59,206 bases of DNA from Chloroflexota bacterium (GCA_016235425.1 JACRLC010000063.1:1-59206), one strand, 5' to 3'; numbered from the stretch's first letter, positions 7,430-16,660 are shown. Numbers and translations: made by a program. Notes: generated by a model from the letters alone, not told the origin.

Positions 7430-7630
7430 TCAGTCTTGTTCAATGACCATGACAAGCGCGCAGGCGTCAAATTCAACAGTGCGGATTTGTCTGGGTATCC
7501 AGTCCGCGTGACGGTTAGGGAAAAGAATCCCAAAGAGGGGATGGTAGAATTGAAGCCGCGCAAGGAAAAAGAGAATAAACGTGCTTTACTCGATAAATTA
7601 ATTGAGGAAATGAAGCAGGGGCGATGCTAA
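7430..7630 (+). pseudogene. duplicated 3'-end fragment of the ProRS-like gene
   Basis: This stretch translates to SVLFNDHDKRAGVKFNSADL, SGYPVRVTVREKNPKEGMVELK, which matches residues of the ProRS-like protein encoded near 6325-6450 at most positions. The nucleotide match is also obvious (for example GGGATGGTAGAATTGAA in both). No start codon or upstream domain belongs to it. It ends with TAA at 7628. It is a direct repeat of the end of the gene at 5299-6525, with the methyltransferase gene in between. Confidence 0.8.
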
Positions 7631-7644
7631 TGCATCGCCCCTGC
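7615..7644. repeat. perfect 13-bp palindrome
   Basis: GCAGGGGCGATGC pairs perfectly with GCATCGCCCCTGC around TAAT. There is no T run on either side, so it is not a standard terminator. It ends 10 bases before the aminotransferase ATG, where it could affect translation. Confidence 0.8.
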
Positions 7645-7654
7645 AACAGCAAAT

Positions 7655-8818
7655 ATGAATATCAAAATCTCCATGTCCTCCCCCGACCTGACAGATGCAG
7701 ACCGTCAGGCTGTTATTGATGTCATCAACACGCCCATCCTGAGCATGGGCAAGCATACGCCCGCGTTCGAAAAAACCTTCTGTGACCTGACTGGCGCGAA
7801 GCACGCCATCTCCGTCAATTCAGGGACGGCGGGTCTGCACCTCTGCGTCCGTGCGGCGGGAATCGGCGCGGGCGACCTGGTCATCACCACGCCGTTCTCC
7901 TTCGTGGCTTCGACGAATGTCCTGCTGTTCGAAAACGCGGTTCCTGTCTTCGTGGATATTGATCCGCGTACGGGAAATATCAATCCCGAGTTGGTGGCGG
8001 ATGCGGCACGCAATATTGAAAAATATCTCCCACGCAACACGCAACACGCAACACGCAGCACGTTGAAAGCATTATTGCCCGTTGACGTTTTCGGCCAGCC
8101 CGCAGACATGGACGCCATCAACACAATCGCGCAGGAACGCGGATTGACCGTCATCGAAGATTCATGCGAAGCATTGGGCGCGACATACAAAGGCAGGCAG
8201 GCTGGCACGCTCGGTGACTTCGGCGTCTTCGCGTTTTACCCGAACAAACAAATCACGACAGGCGAAGGCGGCGTCATCATCACGGACGACGACAAGGCCG
8301 CGGACTTCATGCGCGCGCTCCGCAATCAGGGACGCGCGCCTGGAGACACGTGGCTGCAACATACGCATCTCGGTTACAACTATCGCATTGACGAGATGTC
8401 CGCCGCGCTGGGTGCGTCGCAAATGGTTCGGCTGGAGGAACTGCTTTCGAAACGGGAGCAGGTCGCGGCCTGGTACGAATCGAGGCTGTCTGAAATAGCG
8501 GGAGTCGAAGTCCCGTTTGTTGAATCCAATACAACGCGCATGTCCTGGTTCGTGTATGTCATCCGCTTCGACAAAAAGATCAACCGCGATGAAATTGCGA
8601 AACGACTCGAAACGCGCGGCGTGCCTGTGCGTCCATATTTTTTGCCCATCCATTTGCAGCCGTACATGGTTGAAAAATTTGGTTACAGGGAAGGCGATTT
8701 CCCCGTGACCGAAGACCTGGGCAGGCGCGGGCTGGCGGTTCCGTTCAGCGGCGTGATGACCGAGGAGCAGGTGGATACGGTATGCAACATTCTCCACGAG
8801 GAAATGAAAAGGCAATGA
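7655..8818 (+). CDS. DegT/DnrJ/EryC1/StrS family PLP-dependent sugar aminotransferase
   Basis: A 387-residue fold-type I aminotransferase that puts an amino group on a keto nucleotide sugar. SVNSGTAGLHLCVRAAGIG (PLP phosphate binding), VIEDSCEALGATYKG, and the PLP lysine K198 in FYPNKQITTGEGG are all present. The C-terminus has RPYFLPIHLQPYM as in the family. Residues about 127-136 (RNTQHATRST) are an extra loop encoded by a 7-base tandem repeat at 8031-8062, inserted in frame between two beta-strands. No Shine-Dalgarno sequence is seen; a palindrome lies just upstream. A 12-bp hairpin follows at 8828-8864. Confidence 0.9.
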   Translation: MNIKISMSSPDLTDADRQAVIDVINTPILSMGKHTPAFEKTFCDLTGAKHAISVNSGTAGLHLCVRAAGIGAGDLVITTPFSFVASTNVLLFENAVPVFVDIDPRTGNINPELVADAARNIEKYLPRNTQHATRSTLKALLPVDVFGQPADMDAINTIAQERGLTVIEDSCEALGATYKGRQAGTLGDFGVFAFYPNKQITTGEGGVIITDDDKAADFMRALRNQGRAPGDTWLQHTHLGYNYRIDEMSAALGASQMVRLEELLSKREQVAAWYESRLSEIAGVEVPFVESNTTRMSWFVYVIRFDKKINRDEIAKRLETRGVPVRPYFLPIHLQPYMVEKFGYREGDFPVTEDLGRRGLAVPFSGVMTEEQVDTVCNILHEEMKRQ

Positions 8819-8827
8819 AGAATGCAA

Positions 8828-8864
8828 AATGAAGAATGCAGAATTCCATCCCGCATTCTTCATT
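8828..8864. repeat. 12-bp inverted repeat after the aminotransferase gene
   Basis: AATGAAGAATGC (8828-8839) pairs with GCATTCTTCATT (8853-8864) around 13 bases. There is no T tract after it. It may slow or stop transcription, or it may be a small dispersed repeat. Confidence 0.6.
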
Positions 8865-8883
8865 CCAACTTCTGAATTTTCGT

Positions 8884-9783
8884 ATGAACGTCGGACACTT
8901 TCCCCCATCCAAACGCCGCGGCATGTTGGTGCACGGCACATTGATTCTCGTGCTGGCCGTCATCGCCGCGGTTGGATTCGTCTTTTTATCGCGCGCAGAA
9001 GTCGGGCCAATATTTTTGGCGTCGCTTCTCGCGTCACTACTTGCGTTCGCACCGATTCCATTTCTTGGCTATCGCGCCTATTCCCTCTGGCGCGCGGATT
9101 ATCACCTCGACCGCGACAGTCTCGCGCTGAGTTGGGGCTTACGCGTCGAAGACATCCCGCTGACCGACATCGAATGGATTCGCCCCGCAGACGATTTGAC
9201 TCACGCGCTTGCATTGCCGTCGTTTCCACTCCCTGGCGCGTTGCTCGGCGTTCGCCGCCATCCAGATTTGGGCATAGTCGAGTTTCTCGCCTCCGACCGA
9301 AAAAATCTTTTGCTGGTCGCGACCGCCAAACGCGTCTTCGTCATCTCGCCCGAACATCCCGCCGCGCTCGCACAGACCTTCGCCCGCGCCACCGAGTTGG
9401 GAAGCCTTATGCCCACCGAAGCAAAATCGGTGTACCCATCCTTCGTCATCACGCAGGCATGGGAAAGCGCGCTCGCCCGCTATCTCTGGCTGAGCGGAAT
9501 CTTCGTCAACCTTGGCTTATTCGTTTGGGTCAGTCTCGTCATTCCGTCCACGCCGCAGGTCGCGCTGGGATTGCAGGGCGCGCTCGAAGCGGTTCCGTCC
9601 ACGCAATTGATTTTGCTCCCCGTCGCCAGCCTGCTCCTCTTCATCGCGGGTTGGCTTGCTGGCCTCTACTTCTATCGCTGGGACAAGGAGCGCGCTCTTG
9701 CCTTCATCGTCTGGGGTTCGGGAACTCTCACAAGTTTGCTTTTTCTCATCGCGGTCATGTTTGTGGTTACGACGCCCGTATAA
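8884..9783 (+). CDS. membrane protein of unknown function, PH-domain-like
   Basis: A protein of about 299 residues with two N-terminal membrane segments (around residues 17-35 and 40-60, LILVLAVIAAVGFVF and FLASLLASLLAFAPI). A soluble middle of about 130 residues carries the pattern YHLDRDSLALSWGLRVEDIPLTDIEWI, typical of bacterial PH-like domains. Two or three more membrane segments end the protein. The ATG at 8884 is preferred over an upstream in-frame ATG because the upstream part lies in the hairpin repeat. No function is known. It is followed after about 70 bases by the DUF92 gene. Confidence 0.6.
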   Translation: MNVGHFPPSKRRGMLVHGTLILVLAVIAAVGFVFLSRAEVGPIFLASLLASLLAFAPIPFLGYRAYSLWRADYHLDRDSLALSWGLRVEDIPLTDIEWIRPADDLTHALALPSFPLPGALLGVRRHPDLGIVEFLASDRKNLLLVATAKRVFVISPEHPAALAQTFARATELGSLMPTEAKSVYPSFVITQAWESALARYLWLSGIFVNLGLFVWVSLVIPSTPQVALGLQGALEAVPSTQLILLPVASLLLFIAGWLAGLYFYRWDKERALAFIVWGSGTLTSLLFLIAVMFVVTTPV

Positions 9784-9855
9784 ACGTAGACAGGTACACA
9801 CGTAAACAAGTAAACAACGGAACACGCTACACGTTCCACGCCGCACTCTTCCCAC

Positions 9856-10668
9856 ATGCCTCTCACTTATCAACTCCCCCTCGGCTTCCTTCTCGCCCTC
9901 ATCATCGCCTATCTCGCCTACCGCGCTCACAGCCTGAACAAAAGCGGAGCATACGCCGCCGCGTTCACGGGCACCATCATCTTCGGCATCGGCGGATGGC
10001 AGTGGGCAATTTTATTGCTCACGTTTTTCATCACATCGTCCGTGCTCAGCCGCGCCTTCAAAAAACGCAAGCAAGGCCTCAACGAAAAATTTTCAAAGGG
10101 ACACGAACGCGACGCGGGCCAAGTCTTTGGCAACGGCGGCATCGCCACGCTTTTCGCCGCGCTCCACTTTTTCCAACCCGAAGCCGCCTGGCCGTGGATT
10201 GGTTTCGCCGCCTCGCTCGCCGCGGTCAACGCCGACACCTGGGCCACCGAACTCGGCGTGTTGAATCCGCATCCCCCGCGCATGATTACCGACTTAAGAA
10301 AAGTTGTGGAAAAAGGCACCTCGGGCGGAATCTCAGTCACAGGCACGTTCGCATCCCTGGCAGGCGCGGCCTTAATCGGCATTCTCGCCTCTTTTCTTGG
10401 ACCTCAACCTGTCTCCGCTAAAACGGCATTCATCATCACCCTGGCAGGACTCGCTGGCTCCCTGTTCGACTCTTTGCTCGGCGGGACAGTCCAAGCCATG
10501 TACTTCTGCCCGAAAGACCAAAAGGAAACCGAGAAACATCCCCTCCACACCTGCGGCACAGAGACCGTCCACATCCGCGGCTGGAAGTGGCTGGACAATG
10601 ACTGGGTCAATTTTGCGTGCGGCGCGTTTGGGGTATTTACTTATCTTTTGCTAAAAGGATTTTTTTAA
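9856..10668 (+). CDS. DUF92 family membrane protein, VTE6-like
   Basis: A 270-residue polytopic protein with the DUF92 pattern: LNKSGAYAAAFTGTIIFGIGGW near the start, GNGGIATLFA, AASLAAVNADTWATELGVL, GTSGGISVTGTFASLAGA and GLAGSLFDSLLGGTVQA. The plant relative VTE6 phosphorylates phytyl phosphate, so a prenyl-phosphate kinase activity is possible but unproven in bacteria. There are about six membrane segments. The gene ends 3 bases before the next one. Confidence 0.8.
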   Translation: MPLTYQLPLGFLLALIIAYLAYRAHSLNKSGAYAAAFTGTIIFGIGGWQWAILLLTFFITSSVLSRAFKKRKQGLNEKFSKGHERDAGQVFGNGGIATLFAALHFFQPEAAWPWIGFAASLAAVNADTWATELGVLNPHPPRMITDLRKVVEKGTSGGISVTGTFASLAGAALIGILASFLGPQPVSAKTAFIITLAGLAGSLFDSLLGGTVQAMYFCPKDQKETEKHPLHTCGTETVHIRGWKWLDNDWVNFACGAFGVFTYLLLKGFF

Positions 10669-10671
10669 ACC

Positions 10672-11703
10672 ATGCCCTCCTCCTCCAAACCCATCCTCGT
10701 CACAGGCGCAAGCGGATTCCTCGCCTTGCATACCATCATCCAACTCCTCGAGCAGGGATACAAAGTCCGTGGAACGCTGCGAAGTCTTGCGCGCGAATCT
10801 GAAGTCCGCGAGACAGTTGGGAAATACGTCAAAGCAGATGACAGGCTCGAGATCGGTACTGCCGATCTATTGCAAGACTCAGGCTGGGATGAAGTCATGC
10901 AGGGCGTGGAATATGTCCTGCACGTTGCGTCCCCTTTCCCGCTGTATGAACCGAAACACGAAGATGAACTAATCATTCCCGCCGTGCAAGGGACTCTGCG
11001 TGTCCTGTGCGCCGCGCATAACGCAAAAGTCAAACGGGTTGTACAGGTTTCATCCAATGCCGCCATTTCCGCGGGACATCAAGGCGAAAACCGAACCTTC
11101 GACGAAAACGACTGGTCTATGATTGAAAACAACATCGGCGCATATTCCAAAAGCAAGACCCTCGCCGAACGCGCCGCGTGGGGCTTTATCAATGGCGCAG
11201 AGAACGCGAACAAAATGGAAATGGCCGCCATCAATCCCACGCTTATCCTCGGCCCCCTGCCAAACAAGGATTTCCCCACATCCGCAGAAATGATCCGAAC
11301 CCTTATGCTCGGGCAGGTTCCCGGGGTTGCGCGGATAAAAATGGGCATCGTTGACGTGCGCGACGCGGCATCAGCGCTTGTCCTTGCAATGAACGTTCCC
11401 GAAGCTGCAGGACATCGTTTCCTCTGCACCACTGCCACACCATGGATAAAAGACATGGCGGATATTTTGCAGGAAAAATATGCAGGGCGCGGATATAAAA
11501 TCCCAAGGATGCTGATCCCGGGATTTCTCGTCCGCATTCTTGCGCTGTTCGATAAAAAGATCGCCATCGTTGCCCGCGATCTCGATTGGGACTACGAGCT
11601 CTCCAACGAAAAGATCAAACGCGTCCTAAATTGGAACCCTCGCTCAAAGGAAGAAACCATTCTTTCCATGGCTGAAAGCCTGGTCGAACAGGGATTTGCA
11701 TAA
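10672..11703 (+). CDS. NAD-dependent epimerase/reductase, dihydroflavonol-4-reductase-like extended SDR
   Basis: A 343-residue extended SDR. The dinucleotide motif VTGASGFLALH begins at about residue 10. RGTLRSLARES (NADP-type Arg after beta 2), VLHVASPFPL, and the catalytic SKSK context Y-S-K-S-K (GAYSKSKTLAE) follow. The layout is that of dihydroflavonol reductase and cinnamoyl-CoA reductase relatives, so a ketone or aldehyde reductase is likely; the substrate is unknown. The start is 3 bases after the DUF92 stop, and the stop directly abuts the next start, so the three genes probably form an operon. Confidence 0.8.
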   Translation: MPSSSKPILVTGASGFLALHTIIQLLEQGYKVRGTLRSLARESEVRETVGKYVKADDRLEIGTADLLQDSGWDEVMQGVEYVLHVASPFPLYEPKHEDELIIPAVQGTLRVLCAAHNAKVKRVVQVSSNAAISAGHQGENRTFDENDWSMIENNIGAYSKSKTLAERAAWGFINGAENANKMEMAAINPTLILGPLPNKDFPTSAEMIRTLMLGQVPGVARIKMGIVDVRDAASALVLAMNVPEAAGHRFLCTTATPWIKDMADILQEKYAGRGYKIPRMLIPGFLVRILALFDKKIAIVARDLDWDYELSNEKIKRVLNWNPRSKEETILSMAESLVEQGFA

Positions 11704-13140
11704 ATGATGAAAAGAACATCTTCACTGGCCTTTATTACTGGCAATGCAATTGTCCTTGCGGGACTCGCCCTGCTCGCCTATCTCGGCTTCTACAACCGCT
11801 ACTGGGCCGATGACTGGTGTTACAGCGCGGATGCGCGTACGCTCGGCACGATGCCTGCCACGCTGCAATATTTCGATACCGAAACCACAGGTTATTCATC
11901 CAATCGTTATTCCCTCACCTTCTTCTCCGCATTGACGGAAAACACGCTGGGCATGTTCGGCAACCAGATCGTCGCCACAGTAACCATCGTTCTCTGGCTC
12001 ATCGGCCTGGTTTGGATTGGGCGCAATCTCTCGCGGTTGATTCGACCTGTGCCCACCAGCGTCATCCTGCTCACAATGGGATTTTTGCTTTTCTACAACC
12101 TCTACCTTTCCCCGCAACGCTTTCAGATTTTGTACTGGCGTTCGGGTGTTCTGCCTTACAGCACAGCGGTCATCTTTTGGCTGTTGATTCTTGGATTCAT
12201 CACCCGGCAAATGATCCGTGAAGCGCCTGTCAAGTGGGTGAATTTCGTTGTTGCGCCGCTGGCTTTCCTCGCGGCTGGACTTGGCGAAATCAGCAGTGTC
12301 TATCTCTTCAGCGGCACAACCCTGCTTCTGCTGGGGACATGGCTTGCAAAACGAGGAGGGCAGGCCTGGGCTGAAAAGTCATTTCAAACAACGCTCGTCG
12401 CGTGGCTCTTCCTTTTGCTTGGGATGCTCACTTTGATCGTCTCCCCCTCCAACGTGAGATTGGCAAACATGGAAGCCAGGCAAAGCCCTCTGCTCCTTGT
12501 CCCAGTCAAGTCACTTCGCCACGCGCTCGCTTTCATCGTGGACGCGGGACGGAGTCTGCCGATCCCGCACGCGATTTTTGGGATCAGTATTTTCGCTCTG
12601 GCGATTCTTTCTGATAGATCAACCGTCTCCTTTCAACGCGCATTGCTGATGATTGCCGCAACGGCAGTCGTCACTTATCTGATCATCGTCGCGATTCAAA
12701 CTCCCAGCGCCTATTTCTATAGCGCACCGCCCGACCCGCGCGGACAGTCTCTTTCGCGGTTTACGCTTTTGGTTGGGATCATGGTCATGGCATGGACAGC
12801 AGGAAGCTGGCTTGCAGGCAGACTTTCTGGAAACCGGCTTGCGATTGCATTTATCGTTGTTTTATTTGTTGGGTTTGCTTACACGGCACGCAGCATTTCG
12901 ACGATTTATGCGGAACTCCCCGGTTTCATCTACCGCGCGCAAATCTGGGATGAACGCGATGCCATCATCAAGCAGGCCAAAGCGCAGGGAATTACGCAGG
13001 TCGAGGTCCCCGTGATTGACACGGCGCAAATCCACACCCGTGACATGTTCGGCTCAAAAGGCAAAGGTATGACGGAGTTCTCAGAGAACTGCGCGGCGCG
13101 CTATTATGGGGTGGATGGTCTAAAAGCGGATTTGCCGTGA
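11704..13140 (+). CDS. polytopic membrane protein, DUF6056-like
   Basis: A 478-residue protein with about ten or eleven membrane segments. After the first segment comes NRYWADDWCYSADAR. An Asp pair in the first external loop is reminiscent of GT-C glycosyltransferases, but such enzymes are hard to identify by eye. The C-terminal 70 residues are soluble. It fits DUF6056-type proteins. The ATG follows directly on the stop of the SDR gene. It faces the minus-strand nucleoside kinase gene, with only 35 bases between the stops. Confidence 0.55.
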   Translation: MMKRTSSLAFITGNAIVLAGLALLAYLGFYNRYWADDWCYSADARTLGTMPATLQYFDTETTGYSSNRYSLTFFSALTENTLGMFGNQIVATVTIVLWLIGLVWIGRNLSRLIRPVPTSVILLTMGFLLFYNLYLSPQRFQILYWRSGVLPYSTAVIFWLLILGFITRQMIREAPVKWVNFVVAPLAFLAAGLGEISSVYLFSGTTLLLLGTWLAKRGGQAWAEKSFQTTLVAWLFLLLGMLTLIVSPSNVRLANMEARQSPLLLVPVKSLRHALAFIVDAGRSLPIPHAIFGISIFALAILSDRSTVSFQRALLMIAATAVVTYLIIVAIQTPSAYFYSAPPDPRGQSLSRFTLLVGIMVMAWTAGSWLAGRLSGNRLAIAFIVVLFVGFAYTARSISTIYAELPGFIYRAQIWDERDAIIKQAKAQGITQVEVPVIDTAQIHTRDMFGSKGKGMTEFSENCAARYYGVDGLKADLP

Positions 13141-13175
13141 GGATATAGACAGGGAAACAAGTCCACCTGTTTGCT

Positions 13176-14879
13176 TTACCGCGATCTGTCTTTCCACAAC
13201 CTGAAATCCTTCAAAATCGATCCCCCCAGGAACTCACGAACGATTGAATTTTCAGGGACGAGTTCCAGGTCTATGGGCAGGAACCATTCGAGAAAAGCCA
13301 ACAGCCGCTTGGCTTCGATGTATTCAGACGTGCCATAAGGAACCTGCCGCAATAACGGCTCGGCCAGCGGTTTGAGGGCGGAAAGTTCATACACCAGCGC
13401 GGAATTGAACATCACATCTGCATTTTCCTGGTAGGGGAAAATGTGTCTCTTTTCGCCGCGGCGGACGGATTCCCAGCGTGAGATGGTATCCTGCGCGGAG
13501 TAGCCGCGCTCGCGTGCATCGCGGACAATGCGGCGGATCAGGCGTGTATCAGTCGTCGAGACCCTGTTGTGGCGGTCAAGGTTGAGCTGTGTCAGGGCGG
13601 AGGCATAAACTCGAAATGCCGCGCCAGCCAAACGGTCCGGGATGAGGCGGGGGTTCATCCCGTGGATGCCTTCGAGAATGATCGGCTGTCCGCGCTTGAG
13701 CTGCACTTCGTCGCCCGGTTCGCTTAATCCGGTTAGAAAATTATAGTGCGGGAGTTTGGTTTTTTTACCGGCAACCAGCGATTCGAGATTCTCCGCAAGC
13801 AGGGGAAGGTTAAGCGCTTCAATCGTTTCAAAGTCGGGTTTGCCTTTTTCATCGAGGGGGGTCTTGTCGCGGTCGATAAAATAATGATCGAGCTCAAGCG
13901 GATACGGCGAGATGCCGAGCGCGAGCAACTGGACCGCCAGGCGGCGGGAGGTTGTGGTTTTGCCGGAGGAGGACGGACCGGCGATGAGAATGATCTGCGA
14001 ACCGCGCTTTGCGATTTCCTGCGCGAGGTCCGAGACGTTTTGTTCGTGCAGAGCTTCGGAGACCAAAACGATCTCATGTGCGCGCCCGGCCTGGATGGCA
14101 TCGTTCAACGATCCCACGTTGTCGATGTCGAGACGCGACAGCCATTTGCCGTACTGCAAAAACGCGGAGAGAAGTTTCGGGTAATTGACCATTGGCTTCA
14201 CTTCGGTGGGCGCATGGCGGCGCGGGAAGTGAAGTGTGAAGCCGCCGCTGATGGGTGTGAGGTCGAACCATTTCAGGTAACCAGTGGACGGAACCATGTA
14301 GCCGTGCATGTAGTCCATCATGCGGCTGCCGAGGCGATACAAGGTGAGGTAATCTTTTTTGCGGTATTTGAGCAGGTGTACTTTGTCGTAATAGCCGAGT
14401 CTTTCAAATTGCTCGATGGCCTGCTTGATCGGCACTTCCTGGCGTTCAAAGGGCTGATCTGCTTCAACCAATTCCTGCATGTGTTTCCTTAGCCTGGCAA
14501 GATCGGATTCATTCAGCGGTTTCATGCCCGTCACATGACAGTAATATCCTCCCGACGCGACGGAATGGTCGATGTTCAATTTGCCTTTGGAAAATAAATC
14601 GCTGAACGTCATCTCGAGCAGGAAGGTGAGCGAGCGGCGATAAATGCGCGCGCCATCGGGCATATCCATCGTAACGGGCTGGGCACGCGCGTCCATTTCG
14701 ACGGGATACGTCAATTCATGCAGGGCACCATTGACAATCGCACCAACCAGCGGTGAATCAAATTCGACGATTTTGAAAAAATCGCGGATCTGCGAACCGC
14801 GCGGGCCGGATATGACACGTCCATCCGGGAGGCGGATTTCGATTTCGGAACGGGGGGAAACCAATTTAATGTCAGACAT
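13176..14879 (-). CDS. uridine kinase-like nucleoside kinase with N-terminal TGS domain
   Basis: A 567-residue two-part protein. Residues 1-80 form a TGS-like domain and 81-230 resemble the ThrRS second domain (DHSVASGGYYCHV, MPLNESDLARL-like). Residues about 290-500 are a P-loop kinase of the uridine kinase/phosphoribulokinase type: Walker A GPSSSGKTT at 301-309, PLELDHYFIDRDKTP, DFETIEAL, and IILEGIHGMNPRL. This fusion is a known family that phosphorylates nucleosides. The ATG at 14879 lacks a strong ribosome binding site. It is the last gene of the minus-strand run that starts with glpK, 26 bases after the ketopantoate reductase gene. Confidence 0.88.
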   Translation of the reverse strand: MSDIKLVSPRSEIEIRLPDGRVISGPRGSQIRDFFKIVEFDSPLVGAIVNGALHELTYPVEMDARAQPVTMDMPDGARIYRRSLTFLLEMTFSDLFSKGKLNIDHSVASGGYYCHVTGMKPLNESDLARLRKHMQELVEADQPFERQEVPIKQAIEQFERLGYYDKVHLLKYRKKDYLTLYRLGSRMMDYMHGYMVPSTGYLKWFDLTPISGGFTLHFPRRHAPTEVKPMVNYPKLLSAFLQYGKWLSRLDIDNVGSLNDAIQAGRAHEIVLVSEALHEQNVSDLAQEIAKRGSQIILIAGPSSSGKTTTSRRLAVQLLALGISPYPLELDHYFIDRDKTPLDEKGKPDFETIEALNLPLLAENLESLVAGKKTKLPHYNFLTGLSEPGDEVQLKRGQPIILEGIHGMNPRLIPDRLAGAAFRVYASALTQLNLDRHNRVSTTDTRLIRRIVRDARERGYSAQDTISRWESVRRGEKRHIFPYQENADVMFNSALVYELSALKPLAEPLLRQVPYGTSEYIEAKRLLAFLEWFLPIDLELVPENSIVREFLGGSILKDFRLWKDRSR

Positions 14880-14905
14880 TTTGAAACAGAAAATGATATT
14901 TAGCT

Positions 14906-15988
14906 TTACAGCTTTGACGAAAACCTGGCGAGAAGTTTTTCCGGCTGATGGGCATACTCTTCGAAAGGAATCTCTTTCCGGGTTAGCGACATCAGCGTTT
15001 CGGTCAGGACCTTGTTGACTGGTGTGGCGATATTGGCTTTTTCCCCCGCCCGAACGACCGCGCCGTGCAAATATTCCACTTCACTCTTGCCGCGGCCGGA
15101 GTGCAAGTCAATGTGAAATGACGGCATCTTGCCGCCGCGCCCGGTCCCGGCGGCGCGGGCAAGAAAAGGTTTCGATAGCCACAAAGGTAATTTCGCGATA
15201 AACGCCAGCGCGCGGACGGGCGTGCCGGGCAAATCCATCACTTCCAAATGCTGCGCTTCCATCACCGCCAGGCATTCGCGAAGCATTTCAATCTCAAGTT
15301 TGTAAAGTTTCGGATTCGCAAAGACTTCCGCAGCAGTCATATCGAGGATGGCGGAGGTGGGATTTGCGATCAGGTTGGTCAGCATCTTCGACCATTTCAT
15401 GCTGTGGGCGTCTGGGTACAAACGGCAATTGAGATAGGCGGCGTTGAAAGCCGCCACCAATTTCGCGGACAAGTCGTGTCCTGCCGCGATGCCCATGCCG
15501 CGCAATTTCTCCAGCACAATGTCTCCCGCCGCGCGCCGCCCGATAGCCGAGGTCACAGTGCCGTAGATGACCTTGTCCGCGCCGAGTTCGCGCGCGATGG
15601 CAGGCTCATTGTCCACGCCGTTGGAGAGGCAAAGGATGGGAGGCAGTTTTTCGGCAAAGGGTTTCATTCCTTCGAGCGCGGCGGGCGTATCGAAGGATTT
15701 GAGGGCAAAAAGCGCCGCATCGAACGGACCGTATTTCAACGCCTCTTCCAACGACGGCGCAATCACAAAAGACTGCGGACGAATGATAAACGCTTCTTTC
15801 GTCTTTCTTCTTTCATCTATCGTCAAATCCAAACGCAAACCGCGCTCGCGCAATTCATCCACCACTTTGGGCTGTTCCACAAAAACGACGTGATGCCCCG
15901 CGAGCGCGAGACTGCCGCCAAAATAGGTCCCGATCGCGCCCGCGCCGAAGACAAGGATTTTTAAAGAGGAAGAATGATTGGGTTGCAA
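14906..15988 (-). CDS. ketopantoate reductase family protein (ApbA/PanE)
   Basis: A 360-residue NADPH-dependent reductase. GAGAIGTYFGG is at residues 15-25; ALKSFDTPAAL, LCLSNGVDNE and the lysine region MKWSKMLTNLIANPTSAI are the family's binding and catalytic parts. It is longer than the classic PanE (about 300), with an extra C-terminal stretch and a short insertion (about residues 60-70) encoded by an AAAGAAGAAAG-like simple repeat. It may be the pantothenate enzyme or a paralogue. The start is a TTG at 15988 with CGGAG eight bases upstream. Gaps to its neighbours are 18 and 26 bases. Confidence 0.85.
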   Translation of the reverse strand: MQPNHSSSLKILVFGAGAIGTYFGGSLALAGHHVVFVEQPKVVDELRERGLRLDLTIDERRKTKEAFIIRPQSFVIAPSLEEALKYGPFDAALFALKSFDTPAALEGMKPFAEKLPPILCLSNGVDNEPAIARELGADKVIYGTVTSAIGRRAAGDIVLEKLRGMGIAAGHDLSAKLVAAFNAAYLNCRLYPDAHSMKWSKMLTNLIANPTSAILDMTAAEVFANPKLYKLEIEMLRECLAVMEAQHLEVMDLPGTPVRALAFIAKLPLWLSKPFLARAAGTGRGGKMPSFHIDLHSGRGKSEVEYLHGAVVRAGEKANIATPVNKVLTETLMSLTRKEIPFEEYAHQPEKLLARFSSKL

Positions 15989-16006
15989 AATGAAAACTCC
16001 GGGGAA

Positions 16007-16660
16007 TTATTCCGTCACGTTATTCCAGTGGGCATGATCGTTCAAAGCGTCAATTGCCCAGCGATGTTGATGGGGAAAATAGATCAGACGCGCAAAACCC
16101 GTGTTTGCAAACCGAAAACGCGGACCGGCGTCATTGGCGTGCGGCGCGATGCCCACCACTGCGTGCATGAACTGGTTCAGCAATCCGCCATGCGAGACGA
16201 TCAGGTATCGTCCCGCGGGTCTTTGTAAAAGGCTGTGCAGGGCTTGTCCTGCGCGCAGGTAGAGCGCCCAATCCCCTTCCCAGTCACCTGTCGCCGGGTC
16301 GTAGGGCGTAAAAAATTCGGAGCGGGGGAATCGTTCCTTGACCTCCACCGAAGTCAGGCCCGAATACTCGCCGAGGAATCTTTCCATCCATTCGGGGTCG
16401 GACTCGACGCTGACATCCAACGCGGAAGCGATGATCTCCGCCGTCTCCTTCGCGCGGACGAGGGGGCTGGTGATGATCAAATCGAACTTCATCCCCTCCG
16501 CCTTCCAGCGTTTAGCCAGGGCATGCGCCTGCGCCTGCCCGGTCTCCGTCAGTGGGAAATCGGACTGTCCCTGCCAGCGCGACTCGGCATTTCCCACAGA
16601 CTCGCCGTGACGAAGCAGGGTAAATACAAAAGACCGGGGTTTATTGTTGTCCATCGTCAT
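16007..16660 (-). CDS. histidine phosphatase family protein (phosphoglycerate-mutase-like)
   Basis: A 217-residue cytosolic phosphatase of the branch-1 histidine phosphatase superfamily. The phosphohistidine motif LLRHGES is at residues 15-21. The second Arg is in SPLVRAKETAEII, the acid is in the MERFLGEYSG loop, and the second His is in VSHGGLLNQF. The substrate cannot be told. The first codons overlap the end of the glycosyltransferase gene by 20 bases, and AAGGGGAAAAGC lies just before the ATG, so translation is probably coupled. Confidence 0.88.
   Translation of the reverse strand: MTMDNNKPRSFVFTLLRHGESVGNAESRWQGQSDFPLTETGQAQAHALAKRWKAEGMKFDLIITSPLVRAKETAEIIASALDVSVESDPEWMERFLGEYSGLTSVEVKERFPRSEFFTPYDPATGDWEGDWALYLRAGQALHSLLQRPAGRYLIVSHGGLLNQFMHAVVGIAPHANDAGPRFRFANTGFARLIYFPHQHRWAIDALNDHAHWNNVTE

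Noticed and set aside
8829-10421. A 530-codon open frame on the plus strand
   Set aside because: It lies in another frame over the membrane-protein and DUF92 genes, is full of Arg and Pro, and shows no domain. It is a shadow of GC-rich coding sequence.
13141-13175. Terminator between the convergent genes at 13140 and 13176
   Set aside because: Only a 5-bp ACAGG/CCTGT pairing and no T run.
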